From OLB9 sp041392785 (GTDB lineage Bacteria; Bacteroidota; Bacteroidia; Chitinophagales; Saprospiraceae), in contig JAWKLK010000003.1 of NCBI GenBank assembly GCA_041392785.1, positions 275,411-339,410 of the forward strand: a stretch of DNA of 64,000 nt, read 5' to 3'. The notes beneath the pieces are model-generated. The model was given only the letters and a program-made list of their open reading frames with translations, had not been told where the DNA came from and ran no database searches. Made by a program: the position numbers and the translations under genes. Below are positions 8,631 through 17,201 of this stretch, in pieces; the first letter of the stretch is position 1; each line of letters opens with the position of its first letter.

Positions 8631-11576
8631 TTGAATATATATAAATTTATAAATAATAGATCATTATTCTTTAGTATTGTAGTCATAGGAATTATGATTT
8701 GTAATCATCAAATTTCCATTGGGCAAAGTTATACAGAAAGACAAGATGCTTGGGTATACAGTGTTTTGAATAATATGTCTTTGGACCAGAAGATAGGTCA
8801 AATTTTTATGATTAGAGCATATTCAAAAGGAGATGTAGCTGAAGAAAAAGCTATAAAAAATATCATTAGGAAATATCACATTGGCGGTTTATGTTTTTTT
8901 CAAGGATCTCCTGTTGACCAAGCTATATTGACAAATGAATACCAATCCACATCAAGACTGCCTATGCTCATAGGTTTGGATGCTGAGTGGGGTTTAGGTA
9001 TGCGTTTTGAGGAGGAATGTTTTTCCTTTCCAAACCAACTTCTCATGGGAGCTAGTCGAAATGACAATATCATTTTTGAAATAGGAAAAGAAATAGGCAG
9101 ACAATGCAAGCGTATAGGTGTAAATATCAATTTTGCCCCAGTAGTTGATATCAATAACAACCCTAAAAATCCTGTCATTTTCGATAGATCATTCGGTGAA
9201 TCCGCTGAGGAAGTTACAAAAAAGGCTAGTAGATTTGTGCAAGGTCTTGAATCTGAAGGGGTGATGTCTTGTGTCAAACATTTTCCTGGTCATGGTGATA
9301 CAGATACAGACTCGCATCATTCATTGCCATATTTATATCATAGTATAGACAGACTTGAGTCAGTCGAATTGAGACCATTTAGATCCCTTCTTACAGCTGA
9401 TGCATCAAGTGTGATGGTTGGTCATTTGCATGTACCTTCCATTGATGCTAGACGAAATAGACCTACCAGTTTGTCTGCCAATGCCGTTCGTATTTTGAGG
9501 GAAGACATCGGTTTTGATGGCTTGGTCATCACTGATGCTATGGATATGAAGGCCATCACTCACCACTGGAAGAACGGAGCAGGAGAAGTGGAGGCATTTA
9601 TAGCAGGAAATGACATTATCCTCCTCCCACAAGATGTCAAGGTAGCCATTCAAGCAATAAAAAATGCTATTGCATCCGGTAAAATAAGTGAAGAAAGATT
9701 GAATCAAAGTGTAATCCGTATTTTAAAAGCCAAATTTAAAGTTGGACTCACCTACACACCAAAAATCGATATCAATGGATTGACAAATGATATTAATAGC
9801 AAAGTTGCCAATGGATTGAGTGAACAAATAATTGAGTCTTCGATTACTCTAGTCAAAGATGACGATAATTTAATTCCAATTCGACAAATTGACCATAGAA
9901 ATTTTGCAGTACTTAGCGTAAATGCTGGTCAAAAGTCAAAGTTCCAAGAAAGAATAAACAGTTATAGCGATATTAGACATTATCAGATGGTCGGGAATAA
10001 AACGGCTGCTGATTATCAACAAATGCTTAGTACCCTGACTCAATTTCACCATGTTATTGTAGGTGTACACACATCTGGAAAATTATATAATTTTAAAAAA
10101 GAAGTCCCAGAAGAATTTTTGAATTTTCTTCAAAAATTACAATCCAAAGTAAGTACCACAATTGTTGTCTTCGGTAGTCCCTATGTCCTTACAAAATTTG
10201 ATTTTGCTAAATCACTTATACTCAGCTATGACAATACTGAATCTTCTCAAGATATAACGGCTCAAGCAATTTTTGGTGCTATTGATATTCTTGGAAAATT
10301 ACCTGTCACAGTGTCAAGTACATACACAATCGGACAAGGTATCGACAGACAAGGACTTAAGAGATTGGGATACGCCACACCTGAACGAGTAGGAATGTCT
10401 TCCCAAAAGCTATTATCAATTGATTCTGTGATGTCTGAAGTCATAGCATCAAAAGCGGCTCCAGGTGGTCAAGTGCTCATAGCAAAAAATGGAAAAATTG
10501 TTTTCAACAAGAACTATGGAATGACCTATCCAAATGGTAGGAAGGTCACATCTGATATCCTTTATGATGTCGCTTCACTCACAAAAGTACTTTCCACCAC
10601 TCTCGCTACAATGACACTTTATGATGAAGGCAAAATAGACATTACCCAACCTTTAAAAAGGTATCTACCCAATATTGATACTACAAATAAAGCTGATTTG
10701 ATCATCCAAGATATAATGGCCCACCATGGAAAACTTATGCCTTGGATTGCATTTTATGAAAACACCATCGATCACAAAATAAAGTTTGGTTATAATCCAG
10801 TATATTACAGTGGATTTTTACATGAAGATTATAGAATTCCTGTTGCTAAGGGTATGTTTATGAGAGCAGATTATCGCGACACCATGTGGCAACAAATCTT
10901 GGAAAGTCCTTTGAGAACAAGTAACTCTTATCGGTATAGTGATTTAGGTTTCTACATTATGCAGCGCATAGTAGAAAGTGAAAGTAGAACGAAATTAGAC
11001 CTGTTCTGTAAATCTATGTTTTATGAACCCCTGAATCTCAAACACACCTTGTTCAAACCCCTTGATCACTATCCTGCTCAACAAATAGCACCTACAAACA
11101 TCGATAATTATTGGCGAAATCAAATTATTGTAGGGCATGTGCATGATATGGGAAGTGCCATGCTAGGAGGTGTAGGAGGACATGCAGGATTATTCTCTAA
11201 TGCATCTGATGTAGCAGTCATCATGCAAATGTTGCTCAATAAAGGAGAATATGGAGGTCAAAGATTTATTTCTCCACAGACAGTTGAATTATTTACCTCT
11301 CGCCACATTCTATCCACACGACGAGGAATTGGTTTTGATATGAAAGAGCTTGACTCTGGAAAAACCATGAATATGTCTGAACTTGCTTCATCTTCCACCT
11401 TTGGACATACAGGATTTACAGGTACAGCGGCATTTGCTGATCCTGAATCACAACTGACTTTTGTCTTTATGAGCAACCGCACCTACCCTGATGATAGTAA
11501 CAATCTATTGATAAATAAAGATATCAGAAAAAATATTCATACGATCTTGTACAAGGCGATGACTTCTCGACCTTAA
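8631..11576 (+). CDS. GH3 beta-N-acetylhexosaminidase (NagZ-type) fused to serine beta-lactamase-like hydrolase
   Basis: A 981-residue exported two-enzyme protein probably acting on peptidoglycan fragments. A signal peptide ends near residue 32 (ISIGQ). Residues about 40-390 form a family 3 glycoside hydrolase with the NagZ signature KHFPGHGDTDTDSH (His-Asp dyad near 216-229) and catalytic nucleophile Asp302 in GLVITDAMDM. A GH3 C-terminal-like domain follows. Residues about 600-975 are a beta-lactamase or esterase domain with the SxxK motif SLTK at 649-652, a YSD motif and HTGFTG near the end. The start is a TTG, since no in-frame ATG precedes the signal peptide. The fusion recurs in Bacteroidota. 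Confidence 0.9.
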   Translation: MNIYKFINNRSLFFSIVVIGIMICNHQISIGQSYTERQDAWVYSVLNNMSLDQKIGQIFMIRAYSKGDVAEEKAIKNIIRKYHIGGLCFFQGSPVDQAILTNEYQSTSRLPMLIGLDAEWGLGMRFEEECFSFPNQLLMGASRNDNIIFEIGKEIGRQCKRIGVNINFAPVVDINNNPKNPVIFDRSFGESAEEVTKKASRFVQGLESEGVMSCVKHFPGHGDTDTDSHHSLPYLYHSIDRLESVELRPFRSLLTADASSVMVGHLHVPSIDARRNRPTSLSANAVRILREDIGFDGLVITDAMDMKAITHHWKNGAGEVEAFIAGNDIILLPQDVKVAIQAIKNAIASGKISEERLNQSVIRILKAKFKVGLTYTPKIDINGLTNDINSKVANGLSEQIIESSITLVKDDDNLIPIRQIDHRNFAVLSVNAGQKSKFQERINSYSDIRHYQMVGNKTAADYQQMLSTLTQFHHVIVGVHTSGKLYNFKKEVPEEFLNFLQKLQSKVSTTIVVFGSPYVLTKFDFAKSLILSYDNTESSQDITAQAIFGAIDILGKLPVTVSSTYTIGQGIDRQGLKRLGYATPERVGMSSQKLLSIDSVMSEVIASKAAPGGQVLIAKNGKIVFNKNYGMTYPNGRKVTSDILYDVASLTKVLSTTLATMTLYDEGKIDITQPLKRYLPNIDTTNKADLIIQDIMAHHGKLMPWIAFYENTIDHKIKFGYNPVYYSGFLHEDYRIPVAKGMFMRADYRDTMWQQILESPLRTSNSYRYSDLGFYIMQRIVESESRTKLDLFCKSMFYEPLNLKHTLFKPLDHYPAQQIAPTNIDNYWRNQIIVGHVHDMGSAMLGGVGGHAGLFSNASDVAVIMQMLLNKGEYGGQRFISPQTVELFTSRHILSTRRGIGFDMKELDSGKTMNMSELASSSTFGHTGFTGTAAFADPESQLTFVFMSNRTYPDDSNNLLINKDIRKNIHTILYKAMTSRP

Positions 11577-11698
11577 ATTTGATATTCAATCGTCTAGGAT
11601 AAGCGCTTAATGTTTTATTTTCTGGAGTTGAATCCCAAAATGGGAAAATTCTATAAATCTTCGCCGCATCGCGATATTACTTAGCAATGAAATAGATT

Positions 11699-13609
11699 TT
11701 ATACTTCCGCTTCTTGCGGCTGCAAATCTATGACCTCATTTTCCACAGCGATTTCATCTAACTCAACTTTCAGATTCTCAATAATAAATTCTTGTCTTTC
11801 AGGTGTATTCTTACCCATATAATAGGACAATAAATCTTCTATTTTTGTTTTTTCGCCCAGTATCACTGGTTCTAATCGAATGTTAACACCAATAAAGTCT
11901 TCAAACTCCTGTGGAGAAATTTCACCTAATCCTTTAAATCGTGTGATTTCAGCTTTGCCACGTAATTTTTGGATAGCTTCTTGCTTTTCACTTTCGCTAT
12001 AACAATAATATGTCCTTTGCTTGTCTCTTACTCTAAATAGAGGTGTATCAAGAATATACAAATGTCCTGCCTTCACCAAATCAGGAAAAAACTGTAAGAA
12101 AAATGTAAGTAGTAACAACCTAATATGCATTCCATCCACATCCGCATCCGTAGCAATAACTACACGATTGTAACGAAGATTATCTATTCCATCCTCGATG
12201 TCAAGTGCATGTTGTAGTAAGTTGAGTTCTTCATTTTGGTATACTACTTTTTTTGTCATCCCATAGCAGTTCAAAGGTTTTCCACGCAAGCTGAATACCG
12301 CTTGGGTTTGTACATTTCTTGCTTTCGTGATCGATCCACTCGCTGAATCCCCTTCTGTAATAAATATAGTTGTTTCTAATTTTAACTCATCCTCAATTTT
12401 CCTTCCATCTGTCAAGTGTGCTCTACAATCTCTCAGCTTTTTATTATGAATATTGGCCTTCTTCGCTCGCTGATTAGCTATTTTCTTTATATCTGCAATA
12501 TCTTTTCTTTCGCGTTCAGACTGCTGAATTTTTTTTAGTATAGCATCTGCTATATCCTTATTTCTTCTAAGATAATTATCTAATTGCGATTTCAAAAAAT
12601 CAATAACAAATGAACGCACTGTTGGAGCATTTTCAGGTGCCATATTAGTAGAACCAAGCTTGGTTTTTGTTTGAGACTCAAAAACAGGCTCTTCAACTTT
12701 GATACTGATAGCTCCAATAATAGATGTCTGTACATCCCTCGTATCAAATTGTTTGTTATAAAATTCACGCAAGGTCTTTACTATACCCTCTCTGAATGCT
12801 GCAAGATGCGTTCCCCCTTGCGTGGTATTTTGACCATTGACAAAGGAGTAATATTCTTCACCATATTGGGTTCCATGTGTAAGTGCTATTTCAATATCAT
12901 CTCCAGTGAGATGAATAATGGGATATAACATGGACTCTTGGTCAATTTTTCTTTCCAATAAGTCCTTAAGTCCAAATTTTGATACAAATGTCTTCCCGTT
13001 ATAATTGATCTTCAGCCCTGCATTGAGATATGCATAATTCCACAATTGGTTTTCTACATATTCATGCCTGTATTTGTAATTTTTAAAAATGGAGTCATCG
13101 GCTATAAACTCTATATAAGTTCCATTTGACTCTTTAGTGGCAGTTATTTTATTGTCCTTTAATATATCTCCTTTGACAAATTCCACAATTTTTGCTTCAC
13201 CATCTCGATAAGATTCTACTTTGAAATATGAAGAAAGTGCATTCACAGCTTTCGTACCTACACCATTGAGTCCTACTGACTTTTTAAATGCTTTTGAATC
13301 ATATTTTCCACCAGTATTAATTTTGGAGACGCAGTCGATGACCTTACCCAATGGGATACCTCTTCCGTAATCTCGAATCTTAACTGTATTTTGATCTATT
13401 TTGATGTCAATATGCTTGCCATTTCCCATCACGAATTCATCAATAGAGTTATCGATGACTTCTTTTAACAAAATGTAGATACCATCATCAAGAGAAGATC
13501 CATCGCCCAATTTTCCGATGTACATACCTGGACGAAGTCGGATGTGCTCCTTCCAATCTAGACTCTTTATATTGTCTTCAGTATACTCAAAATTAAGTGT
13601 TTGACTCAT
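11699..13609 (-). CDS. parE: DNA topoisomerase IV subunit B
   Basis: ATPase and Toprim subunit of the type IIA topoisomerase that decatenates chromosomes. The 636 residues carry the GHKL ATP-binding motifs (DNSIDEF, GRGIPLG, GLNGVGTKAVNAL), the QTKTKLG loop near residue 317, the Toprim glutamate motif EGDSASGS, and the DADVDG metal site. The sequence SASGSITKARN after the Toprim Glu and the overall length favour ParE over GyrB. parC does not follow: the next gene downstream is the convergent NagZ fusion. A -7 box lies about 95 bases upstream, and an IS has inserted just beyond it. Confidence 0.92.
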   Translation of the reverse strand: MSQTLNFEYTEDNIKSLDWKEHIRLRPGMYIGKLGDGSSLDDGIYILLKEVIDNSIDEFVMGNGKHIDIKIDQNTVKIRDYGRGIPLGKVIDCVSKINTGGKYDSKAFKKSVGLNGVGTKAVNALSSYFKVESYRDGEAKIVEFVKGDILKDNKITATKESNGTYIEFIADDSIFKNYKYRHEYVENQLWNYAYLNAGLKINYNGKTFVSKFGLKDLLERKIDQESMLYPIIHLTGDDIEIALTHGTQYGEEYYSFVNGQNTTQGGTHLAAFREGIVKTLREFYNKQFDTRDVQTSIIGAISIKVEEPVFESQTKTKLGSTNMAPENAPTVRSFVIDFLKSQLDNYLRRNKDIADAILKKIQQSERERKDIADIKKIANQRAKKANIHNKKLRDCRAHLTDGRKIEDELKLETTIFITEGDSASGSITKARNVQTQAVFSLRGKPLNCYGMTKKVVYQNEELNLLQHALDIEDGIDNLRYNRVVIATDADVDGMHIRLLLLTFFLQFFPDLVKAGHLYILDTPLFRVRDKQRTYYCYSESEKQEAIQKLRGKAEITRFKGLGEISPQEFEDFIGVNIRLEPVILGEKTKIEDLLSYYMGKNTPERQEFIIENLKVELDEIAVENEVIDLQPQEAEV

Positions 13610-13703
13610 GTACGCTATCTTATTATTTGAAAGGATATGCTCTATTTATTGTCTCATTCAGGATAAATCTGATGTCAGCATATCATATTTATTAAAAACA
13701 ATG

Positions 13704-13711
13704 CAAATATA
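13704..13711 (-). promoter_or_regulatory. -7 promoter box of parE
   Basis: The minus strand reads TATATTTG. The IS left end lies 41 bases upstream of it, so the -33 region is intact but anything further upstream was displaced. Confidence 0.55.
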
Positions 13712-13741
13712 TAAATAATTTACATTAAATCCATTACACGC

Positions 13742-13751
13742 AATGAATTTA
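13742..13751. repeat. target site duplication of IS copy 1
   Basis: AATGAATTTA directly before the left inverted repeat is repeated at 15050-15059 directly after the right one. Confidence 0.85.
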
Positions 13752-13834
13752 GTGTGTATAACAAATTGCACAAAAACAAAAAGAGCATTAAATTTGCGTC
13801 ACCTGAGTATTATTAATCATTAAAAAACGAAAAG

Positions 13835-14038
13835 GTGGACACTAAAGATCAAATTTTAGAATCCATCCTGAGAAATGTTAGAACCGAGGTTAGTACATTT
13901 TTAGATCAAGAATCTGGAATTAAATGCCCCATTGAGTATGAGTTAAGGCTCATAGAAATGAGTAGGAGTTTCGCTAGAACGTTGCTTGTACAATCACAGG
14001 GTAAAATACCAAAGAGTCGGAACTCAAAAAAAAAGTAA
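13835..14038 (+). CDS. IS transposase N-terminal frame (orfA), copy 1
   Basis: This 67-residue frame starts at GTG 13835, after AAAAGG; a stop at 13814 excludes an earlier start. It ends in NSKKK just after a run of nine A. It supplies the helical N-terminal part of the transposase. The heptamer A AAA AAG at 14029-14035 is in the right phase for -1 ribosomal frameshifting. Slipping there continues as KKVNTYFGKLEIRKDHVL into the downstream frame and gives a fused protein of 398 residues. The bridging residues look like the normal continuation of this transposase family. Confidence 0.8.
   Translation: MDTKDQILESILRNVRTEVSTFLDQESGIKCPIEYELRLIEMSRSFARTLLVQSQGKIPKSRNSKKK
14029..14035 (+). promoter_or_regulatory. 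A AAA AAG programmed -1 frameshift site, copy 1
   Basis: The zero-frame codons are AAA AAG followed one codon later by TAA. A one-base slip back enters the transposase frame with no intervening stop. This heptamer is the classic bacterial IS slippery sequence. Confidence 0.75.
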
Positions 14039-14055
14039 ACACGTATTTTGGGAAA

Positions 14056-15030
14056 TTGGAGATTAGGAAGGATCACGTTTTGTGCTTTGGTACTAAGAAG
14101 TTTGCCATAACGCGATGTTTACAAGTCTTACTTTGTTTATTGGGACAAAGTAAAGTTTTTGACGAGGCGAGTGAATTGCTTGAAAAGCTTGTAGGGCTTA
14201 ACATAAGTGGTATGCAGATACAAAGAGTAAGTGAGTATTACGGATCACAACTCGACCCTGCCATAGAGCGAAATATAGAGCGTTGTATACCGAAGCTTGA
14301 CGGTGTAAAAAAAGATGAAGCAGTGTATGTGATGACCGATGGGAGTATGCTTCTGACGCGAGACGAAAAATGGAAAGAGACAAAACTTGCTAGGATATTT
14401 ACAGACAATAACATATTGGAAGTAAGTAATACAAGGTCAGAAATTAAAAATTCGGTGTATGTAAGTCACATGGGCGGAGTAGAAGTGTTTTTACCAAAAT
14501 TAGAAAGGCATTTATGCGATTATAAGAAAAAGGTAATAATAGGAGACGGGGCGAAATGGATATGGAAGTGGGCTGAAGATAATTATCCAGGGGCGACGCA
14601 AATTCTTGACTTTTTTCATGCTAAAGAGAAATTAGTAATCTTAATAAAGTTGTTTTTAAAAGAACAAGAGATGCAAAATTGGATTGACATACAATGTAAA
14701 CTTTTGATGGAAGATAAGGTACATCAGGTGATAGAAAATATAAAAAGGCTCAGGTGTAAAAGCGAAGATGCAAGAGAAATAAAAGAAAAAACCCTTCATT
14801 ATTATGAGGAACATGAAGAAAGGATGTTCTATAAAACGTACAGGGACAGAGGATTATTAATAGGATCAGGCCCAATAGAAGCAGCACATAGGAGTGTATT
14901 ACAAACACGAATGAAACTCTCTGGTCAAAAATGGAGTATAAAAGGTGCTGACGCTATAGCCAACCTGAGGTGCTTATACAAGAGCAATGCGTGGGGCATT
15001 CTAGAAAAATTTGTTAATGCCGCTGCTTAG
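14056..15030 (+). CDS. IS transposase catalytic frame (orfB), copy 1
   Basis: The catalytic part of a DDE transposase. The Asp motifs are VYVMTDGSML and VIIGDGAKWIWKWA, followed by ILDFFHAKEKL. The Glu is in GSGPIEAAHRS, followed by RMKLSGQKWS. This layout matches ISKra4-type enzymes. The frame opens at 14035; the only start codon near its beginning is TTG 14056, so expression as a frameshift fusion with orfA is more likely than independent initiation. The stop codon TAG overlaps the first base of the right inverted repeat. Compared with copy 2 it has Asp instead of Asn in KGADAIANL. Confidence 0.88.
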   Translation: MEIRKDHVLCFGTKKFAITRCLQVLLCLLGQSKVFDEASELLEKLVGLNISGMQIQRVSEYYGSQLDPAIERNIERCIPKLDGVKKDEAVYVMTDGSMLLTRDEKWKETKLARIFTDNNILEVSNTRSEIKNSVYVSHMGGVEVFLPKLERHLCDYKKKVIIGDGAKWIWKWAEDNYPGATQILDFFHAKEKLVILIKLFLKEQEMQNWIDIQCKLLMEDKVHQVIENIKRLRCKSEDAREIKEKTLHYYEEHEERMFYKTYRDRGLLIGSGPIEAAHRSVLQTRMKLSGQKWSIKGADAIANLRCLYKSNAWGILEKFVNAAA

Positions 15031-15049
15031 TGCAATTTGTTATACACAC

Positions 15050-15636
15050 AATGAATTTACGAATCTTACGTAAACTGGATATGATAAGAAAAATTGCTGA
15101 ATTTGCTTACTAAAGCTAGCGTAGATTGGATATAATAAATCCTAGTTTGCAGTTTCTATTCTTGTAAATCAGGACATTTAAAAAAGCAAAAGAAAAGCTT
15201 ACAACTTTTTGAAAACTTTTCTTTTAATGCAACAGTCAAATCCCAATGAGTATTTATTTATCTTTATTATATTTCGAATTACTTGTAAAATATTGAGACA
15301 AAGTGAGCTGGGTATAAATATATAATACACCCAACTCATCTATTGCTCATTCCGTAAAACCTAAAAATAAAAAGTACATTCTTTAACGCACCAAAGTTGT
15401 ATTTTAAATGAGGGCGGGATTATGGGCATCAGGCATATTAAAATCCTTTAATTACCAAAACTCAAAATTGCAATTACTCCGACGTCCATAATCCCCAACG
15501 CTTCAATATTTACATATCTATTATTATCAACATTTTGATATTACAAAGGTGCGGACATTCTCAAAGTCAAACATCACTGTAAACACCCAATTTTAAAATT
15601 AGTGGTTTCCCCCAGTATATTGTGGGTATTATGGCC
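15050..15636. other. intergenic region without a recognised gene
   Basis: About 590 bases between the IS and the response regulator. It starts with the IS target duplication. Two roughly 20-base stretches (ACGTAAACTGGATATGATAA near 15069 and GCGTAGATTGGATATAATAA near 15120) are related direct repeats. No reading frame, RNA gene or clear terminator is seen. Confidence 0.5.
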
Positions 15637-15644
15637 TAACTTTG
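15637..15644 (+). promoter_or_regulatory. -7 promoter box of the response regulator gene
   Basis: TAACTTTG matches TAnnTTTG, 20 bases before the ATG at 15664. Confidence 0.65.
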
Positions 15645-15663
15645 TATCCGTAAACACTATATT

Positions 15664-16311
15664 ATGATACATGTATTAATAGCAGATGACCACACTATGT
15701 TTGTGGATGGCATTGAGTCTATCCTCAGTCCAGAGACTGACATCCAAGTGGTAGGTCGGTGTTACGCTGGTACAGATGTAGTACCTTTTTTAAAAAACCA
15801 AGAAGTAGATATTATCTTATTGGATGTGAATTTGCCTGGCCTTAGCGGAATAGAAGTATCAAAACTTATAACTTCTGAATTTCCAAATGTCAAAATACTT
15901 GCCATCTCTATGTTCAATGAAGAAAGCATCGTATCAGAAATTTTAAATAATGGAGCCAAAGGTTATATTTTAAAAAATACCGGTAGAGATGAGTTACTCA
16001 AAGCTATTAAAACTATTGCTAATGGCGAATCTTACTTTTCACAAGAAGTGACGGAGACTATCATGAAAAGTTTGATGAACAAAAGAAAATCATCATCCAA
16101 ATCAGCACAGTTTTTCCCGAAATTATCTCGGAGGGAAAGAGAAGTATTAAAACTCATAGCTCAGGAATTTACAACACAAGAAATCGCTGACTCCTTATAT
16201 ATAAGTCTTAAAACTGTAGAATCACACAGAAGTAGCCTTTTGAGTAAACTCAATGCGAGAAACAGCGTAGGATTAGTGAGAATTGCTCTAGAAAATAATT
16301 TATTGGAATGA
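15664..16311 (+). CDS. NarL/FixJ-type response regulator
   Basis: A 215-residue two-component DNA-binding regulator. The receiver domain (residues 1-120) has the acidic pair in IADDH (8-9), the phosphoacceptor Asp in ILLDVNLPG (about 58), a conserved Ser/Thr in AISMFNE and Lys in YILKNTG. A LuxR-type helix-turn-helix occupies about 150-213 (LSRREREVLKLIAQEFTTQEIA, then TVESHRSSLLSKL). No histidine kinase is adjacent, so the signal is unknown. It stands alone between the IS and the division cluster and has its own -7 box. Confidence 0.92.
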   Translation: MIHVLIADDHTMFVDGIESILSPETDIQVVGRCYAGTDVVPFLKNQEVDIILLDVNLPGLSGIEVSKLITSEFPNVKILAISMFNEESIVSEILNNGAKGYILKNTGRDELLKAIKTIANGESYFSQEVTETIMKSLMNKRKSSSKSAQFFPKLSRREREVLKLIAQEFTTQEIADSLYISLKTVESHRSSLLSKLNARNSVGLVRIALENNLLE

Positions 16312-16660
16312 TAGAGGCTAATTAAATGAATTTCTACTATAACTAAATTGATGAAAAAGACATAAAAAGTTAAAACCAAAGCACACATTATATTTTTCTA
16401 CATATATGTTTATATAGCATCTCAATTTATAATGTTGATACATTATAGAAAATAAAATATATTAAATCAACTATTTCAAAAATTCATACATTTGCACAAT
16501 TAACTATATTAAATATATAAATTTTTTTTTAATATTTAAAATGTCAAAATTCCATATTTGTCAAAAAAGGAGTTTTTATCATCATTTTGAATACATTTTT
16601 CAACTCTTTTGATTATAGAAAAACAAATTATTAAAAAATATCATATATTTTATTAAAAAA
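16312..16660. other. AT-rich intergenic region upstream of mraZ
   Basis: About 350 bases with no gene. It contains a perfect 7-bp hairpin (TATAATG/CATTATA near 16427-16446) and a possible -7 box TACATTTG at 16487-16494. The latter could give a distal, long-leader transcript into the division cluster. Confidence 0.45.
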
Positions 16661-16661
16661 A

Positions 16662-16687
16662 GTAGGAAAAAGTGGGAGCTAGTGGTA
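16662..16687 (+). promoter_or_regulatory. candidate MraZ operator (three boxes, 10-bp period)
   Basis: GTAGGA (16662), GTGGGA (16672) and GTGGTA (16682) repeat every 10 bases. This equals TGGGN-like pentamers separated by 5 bases, the pattern MraZ binds in front of its own operon in E. coli. The boxes end 9 bases before the -7 box at 16697, so a bound MraZ would cover the -33 region. Confidence 0.6.
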
Positions 16688-16696
16688 AATCTGTTA

Positions 16697-16704
16697 TACA
16701 TTTG
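16697..16704 (+). promoter_or_regulatory. -7 promoter box of the mraZ-led cluster
   Basis: TACATTTG lies 21 bases before the GTG at 16726. It is the reason that codon is preferred over the upstream GTG at 16672, which would lie before the transcription start. Confidence 0.65.
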
Positions 16705-16725
16705 CTTCTGAAACCAACATATAGT

Positions 16726-17199
16726 GTGAGTAATTATCAGTTCACCGGAGAATTTGAATGTAGACTTGATGCCAAAGGTCGATTGAAATTGCCTACCGCA
16801 ATTATCAAGAAGATGGGAGGCAACGAAAATCTCAAGTTTACTATCAATCGGGGTTTTGAAAAGCACTTAATGTTGTATCCCAATGACGTTTGGGAACAGA
16901 AATCCGTCGAGATAAACCAACTCAACATTTACAGTACAAAACAAAGGCAAGCAATTCGCTACTTTTACAGAGGCGCAACAGAGCTTGAAGTAGATGCCGC
17001 AGAGCGTATCAATATTCCTAACAGTTTATTGGAATACGCAGGAATAGACAAAGATGTCATACTATTTGCCTATAACAATCAGATCGAAGTCTGGTCAAAA
17101 GACATCTACAATTCACTGCTCGAAAGCGAACCGGAACATTCAGAAGAGATTGCCGAAATTATTGCTCAGGCTATCAGGCCAAAAGATCATGATTTATAG
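16726..17199 (+). CDS. mraZ: transcriptional regulator MraZ
   Basis: First gene of the dcw cluster and its DNA-binding regulator. It has two AbrB-like repeats with the DXXXR signature: CRLDAKGRLKLPTAI near residues 11-25 and LEVDAAERINIPNSLLEYAG in the second half. The GTG at 16726 starts the protein at MSNYQFTGEFE and gives 157 residues, normal for MraZ. The longer frame from 16672 would begin inside the operator and upstream of the -7 box. rsmH follows after 2 bases, and three apparent MraZ boxes precede the promoter, which suggests autoregulation. Confidence 0.93.
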   Translation: MSNYQFTGEFECRLDAKGRLKLPTAIIKKMGGNENLKFTINRGFEKHLMLYPNDVWEQKSVEINQLNIYSTKQRQAIRYFYRGATELEVDAAERINIPNSLLEYAGIDKDVILFAYNNQIEVWSKDIYNSLLESEPEHSEEIAEIIAQAIRPKDHDL

Positions 17200-17201
17200 T
17201 C

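Larger units (their letters stand above)
13752..15049 (+). mobile_element. insertion sequence copy 1 (ISKra4-like)
   Basis: A 1298-bp element bounded by perfect 20-bp inverted repeats GTGTGTATAACAAATTGCAC (13752-13771 and 15030-15049). It is flanked by a 10-bp direct repeat AATGAATTTA (13742-13751 and 15050-15059). It holds two overlapping-phase reading frames joined by a slippery A run. The transposase resembles the ISKra4 group; ISLre2 is the alternative family, and the ends do not start with GGG. A second copy at 49275 has the same length and differs at about three bases, indicating recent activity. Confidence 0.93.

Noticed and set aside
11633..11645. Small hairpin TCCCA-AAA-TGGGA between the NagZ fusion and parE
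   Set aside because: Only a 5-bp stem without a T run on either strand.
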